The notes below the pieces were generated by a model. That model did not search any database. It was not told where the DNA came from and saw only the letters and a list, made by a program, of their open reading frames with translations. Positions 13,100 through 15,040 of a DNA stretch of 15,040 nucleotides are shown here, piece by piece (position 1 is the stretch's first letter; the number at the start of each line of letters is the position of its first letter). The position numbers and the translations under genes were made by a program. The stretch is from the NCBI GenBank assembly GCA_041629655.1, contig JBFKMV010000126.1:1-15040 (forward strand), given 5' to 3'. The stretch is from JBFKMV01 sp041629655. Lineage in GTDB: Bacteria > Acidobacteriota > Polarisedimenticolia > Polarisedimenticolales > Polarisedimenticolaceae.

Positions 13100-13890
13100 A
13101 CCGCAATCGGCGCCTTGATGTGGGGGTGCGGATCGTAACCGCTGAGCTCGAAGTCCTCGTAGCGGAAGTCGAAGATCGAGCGGACCTCGGGATTCAGCCG
13201 CATCCGCGGCAGCGGCCGCGGCTCCCGCGTCAGCTGGAGCCGCGCCTGGTCGAGATGGTTCACGTACAGGTGCGCGTCGCCGAAGGTGTGCACGAAATCG
13301 CCCGGCTCGAGCCCCGTCACCTGCGCGACCATCCGGGTCAACAACGCGTAGGAGGCGATGTTGAACGGCACGCCGAGGAACACGTCGGCGCTGCGCTGGT
13401 ACAGCTGGCACGACAGCCGCCCGTCGGCGACCCAGAACTGGAACAGCGCGTGGCAAGGCGGCAGCGCCATCCGGTCGACATCGGCCACGTTCCAGGCACT
13501 GACGATGTGGCGGCGCGAATCCGGGTTGCGCCGGATCTGCTCGATCACCTGCGAGATCTGGTCGATCTTGCGGCCGTCCGGCGCCGGCCACGAGCGCCAC
13601 TGGTGGCCGTAGACCGGCCCGAGGTCGCCGCTCTCGTCGGCCCACTCGTCCCAGATCGAGACCTTGTTGTCGCGCAGGTAGCGGATGTTGGTGTCGCCCG
13701 AGAGGAACCACAACAGCTCGTGGATGATCGAGCGCAGATGGAGCTTCTTGGTCGTCAGCAGCGGAAAACCCCGGGCCAGCTCGAACCGCATCTGGTAGCC
13801 GAACACGCTCAGCGTGCCCGTTTTGGTGCGGTCGTCCTTGCGGGTGCCGTGGTCGAGGATGTGCTGCAGCAGACCGAGGTAGGCTCTCAT
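13096..13890 (-). CDS. thyA: Thymidylate synthase
   Basis: The 264-residue product has the same length as Escherichia coli ThyA. It methylates dUMP to dTMP, using methylene-tetrahydrofolate as carbon donor and reductant. Catalytic Cys146 lies in MALPPCHALFQFWV, matching the E. coli numbering. Other conserved blocks are RTKTGTLSVFG, FPLLTTKKLHLRSIIHELLWF, SGDTNIRYL, YGHQWRSW, RRHIVSAWN, QLYQRSADVFLGVPFNIASY and GDAHLYVNH, with a C-terminal PIAV. ATG 13890 is the family start, although the frame stays open further upstream through the aldo/keto reductase promoter. No good Shine-Dalgarno precedes it, and a TATCCT -10 element (13905-13900) lies nine bases before the ATG, suggesting a nearly leaderless mRNA. 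folA follows with an ATGA overlap. Confidence 0.98.
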   Translation of the reverse strand: MRAYLGLLQHILDHGTRKDDRTKTGTLSVFGYQMRFELARGFPLLTTKKLHLRSIIHELLWFLSGDTNIRYLRDNKVSIWDEWADESGDLGPVYGHQWRSWPAPDGRKIDQISQVIEQIRRNPDSRRHIVSAWNVADVDRMALPPCHALFQFWVADGRLSCQLYQRSADVFLGVPFNIASYALLTRMVAQVTGLEPGDFVHTFGDAHLYVNHLDQARLQLTREPRPLPRMRLNPEVRSIFDFRYEDFELSGYDPHPHIKAPIAV

Positions 13891-13899
13891 GACCCGTTC

Positions 13900-13905
13900 A
13901 GGATA
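13900..13905 (-). promoter_or_regulatory. thyA: Candidate -10 element of the thyA-folA operon
   Basis: TATCCT on the minus strand ends nine bases before the thyA ATG, giving a predicted leader of about three bases. A weak -35 candidate, TTTCGG, lies 17 bases upstream inside the spacer of the divergent aldo/keto reductase promoter. Confidence 0.4.
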
Positions 13906-13911
13906 GACGGT

Positions 13912-13941
13912 TTGGAACGACCCCGAAAGGGGTGCTACGCT
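13912..13941 (+). promoter_or_regulatory. Putative promoter of the aldo/keto reductase gene
   Basis: TTGGAA (13912-13917) and TACGCT (13936-13941) are 18 bases apart. The spacer holds a small inverted repeat, ACCCC-GAAA-GGGGT (13920-13933). This promoter physically overlaps the region expected to hold the thyA -35, so polymerases at the two divergent promoters would compete. Confidence 0.5.
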
Positions 13942-13974
13942 CGAACGGCAACGCGCGGGAATCGTGGAGGCAGC

Positions 13975-14967
13975 ATGGAATACCGTCGTCTGGGCAGCTC
14001 GGGTCTCAAGGTCAGCGCCCTGTCCTTCGGCTCGTGGGTCACGTTCTCCTACCAGATGCAGGAGTCGGCGGCCGCCGAATGCCTGCACGCGGCCTACGAG
14101 GCCGGCGTGAACTTCTTCGACAACGCCGAGGTCTACGCCAACGGCGAGTCGGAGCGGATCATGGGCCAGGTGTTGCGCCAGGCCGGGTGGTCGCGCGACA
14201 GCTACTGCGTTTCCAGCAAGGTCTACTGGGGCGGAGACCTCCCGACGCAGCGCGGGCTGCACCGAAAGCACGTCGTCGAGGGCTGTCACGCCGCGCTGCG
14301 GCGCCTGCAGCTGGAGTACCTCGACCTTTACTTCTGCCACCGCCCCGACCTGGAGACCCCGATCGAGGAGACCGTCCGGGCGATGAGCGACCTGATCGCC
14401 CAGGGCAAGGTGCTTTACTGGGGCACCTCCGAGTGGAGCGCGCAGCAGATCCAGCAGGCCCACGGCGTGGCGCGGCAGTACGGGCTGGTGCCGCCGACCA
14501 TGGAGCAGCCGCAGTACAACATGTTCGTGCGCGAGCGGTTCGAGAAGGAGTACCACCGGCTGTACTCGGAGATCGGGCTGGGCACCACGATCTGGTCGCC
14601 GCTGGCCTCCGGCATCCTGACGGGCAAGTACCGCGACGGGATTCCGGCGGGCTCGCGGTTCTCGATCCCGGACTACGACTGGCTGCGCGAGCAGGTGCTG
14701 GACAGCGACGAGGGCCGCGAGCGGATCCGCAAGGCCGGCGAGCTGGAGCGGATCGCCGCCGACCTCGGCACCTCGCTGCCGCGGCTGGCCATCGCCTGGT
14801 GTCTCAGGAACCCGAACGTGAGCACGGTGATCCTCGGCGCCTCGCGCGTCTCCCAGCTCGAGGAGAACCTCGGGGCGCTGGACGTGGTGCCGCAGCTTTC
14901 GGACGAAGTGCTGGAACGCATCGAGGGCGTCCTGGCCAACAGGCCCGAGCTGCCGAAGCAGTTCTGA
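13975..14967 (+). CDS. Aldo/keto reductase, voltage-gated K+ channel beta-subunit-like subfamily
   Basis: This 330-residue NADPH-dependent oxidoreductase has the (beta/alpha)8 fold and the full catalytic tetrad: D49 and Y54 in FFDNAEVYANGESE, K82 in VSSKVYWGG and H122 in LYFCHRPD. The coenzyme-binding end is visible as WSPLASGILTGKYRDGIP and VSTVILGASRVSQLEENLGA. The N-terminal MEYRRLGSSGLKVSALSFGS and the AEVYA-GESE variant match Kv-beta-like (AKR6-type) bacterial proteins; the natural substrate is unknown. ATG 13975 has GGAGG four bases upstream (13966-13970). It is divergent from thyA, 84 bases apart, and is followed after three bases by a possible exported-protein gene. Confidence 0.95.
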   Translation: MEYRRLGSSGLKVSALSFGSWVTFSYQMQESAAAECLHAAYEAGVNFFDNAEVYANGESERIMGQVLRQAGWSRDSYCVSSKVYWGGDLPTQRGLHRKHVVEGCHAALRRLQLEYLDLYFCHRPDLETPIEETVRAMSDLIAQGKVLYWGTSEWSAQQIQQAHGVARQYGLVPPTMEQPQYNMFVRERFEKEYHRLYSEIGLGTTIWSPLASGILTGKYRDGIPAGSRFSIPDYDWLREQVLDSDEGRERIRKAGELERIAADLGTSLPRLAIAWCLRNPNVSTVILGASRVSQLEENLGALDVVPQLSDEVLERIEGVLANRPELPKQF

Positions 14968-14970
14968 TAC

Positions 14971-15040
14971 GTGAGATTCACGACCCGTTTCGCGATCCTG
15001 CTCGGTGGCGTGTTCCTCGCCACCGTCGTGCTGGCGCCGC
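14971..15040 (+). CDS. Start of a probable exported protein, cut by the window edge
   Basis: From GTG 14971 the frame reads MRFTTRFAILLGGVFLATVV and then LAP before the sequence ends, with no stop. A basic start followed by a 15-residue hydrophobic stretch is a convincing signal peptide or anchor. It begins three bases after the aldo/keto reductase stop, as a co-transcribed gene would. The Shine-Dalgarno is poor, so the exact start and the call rest mainly on the hydrophobic pattern. Confidence 0.5.
   Translation, partial: MRFTTRFAILLGGVFLATVVLAP

Noticed and set aside
13120..13974. A plus-strand N-terminal extension of the aldo/keto reductase
   Set aside because: The extension is antisense to thyA. 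The true start at 13975 has GGAGG and begins the conserved MEYRRLGSSGLKVS.
13891..14556. An N-terminal extension of ThyA
   Set aside because: From ATG 13890 the protein has exactly the usual 264 residues with Cys146. The upstream part is antisense to the aldo/keto reductase.

Overview
The window is a GC-rich (about 70 % by eye), gene-dense bacterial chromosome segment. Start codons are ATG, GTG and TTG, Shine-Dalgarno sequences are GGAGG-type, and neighbouring genes often overlap by four bases (ATGA, GTGA, TTGA). No tRNA, rRNA, CRISPR array, transposase or phage gene was seen. The content (DASS transporter, TatD, PanE-like reductase, ECF sigma with zinc anti-sigma, YqjD/YqjE-like envelope genes, FolA, ThyA, aldo/keto reductase) suggests a Gram-negative bacterium. 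A high-GC proteobacterium, acidobacterium or myxococcal relative is possible; the sequence alone does not settle the phylum.

Layout. 1-518 (minus) is the 5' part of an exported protein that runs off the left edge. 653-2212 (minus) is a DASS/SLC13 symporter; its stop codon abuts a 31-codon remnant (656-561) that is nearly identical to part of the AAA+ ATPase gene further right. From 2343 to 5101 (plus) lie a TIR-transmembrane-sensor protein and an exported SH3-SH3-TPR protein with overlapping or nearly touching ends. They meet, tail to tail in a shared CTAG, a Ycf46-like AAA+ ATPase (6573-5098, minus). 6817-7257 (plus) is a SnoaL/NTF2-fold protein followed by a strong terminator hairpin. tatD and a panE-like gene (9037-7236, minus) form an operon with a TTGA overlap.

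9175-10172 (plus) is an ECF sigma factor with a two-module zinc anti-sigma factor. 10369-11523 (plus) is a three-gene operon of small membrane proteins (YqjD/DUF883-like, YqjE/holin-like and a glycine-zipper protein). 11650-12600 (plus) is a conserved-looking membrane protein of unknown function. It converges on the thyA-folA operon (13890-12605, minus), which is divergent from an aldo/keto reductase (13975-14967, plus). The last 70 bases look like the start of another exported protein.

How the genes may work together. thyA and folA form the classical dTMP/tetrahydrofolate pair: ThyA makes dihydrofolate and FolA reduces it. The sigma and anti-sigma genes form a stress-signalling switch that may act on the envelope, although the target is unknown. 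The TIR protein, the SH3/TPR protein and the AAA ATPase are the least ordinary group. The two plus-strand genes look like a membrane-spanning sensor with an exported partner; membership of the ATPase is only inferred from proximity. Four divergent intergenic regions carry back-to-back promoter-like elements with inverted repeats beside or between them. Several start codons sit so close to a -10-like hexamer that their mRNAs may be leaderless.
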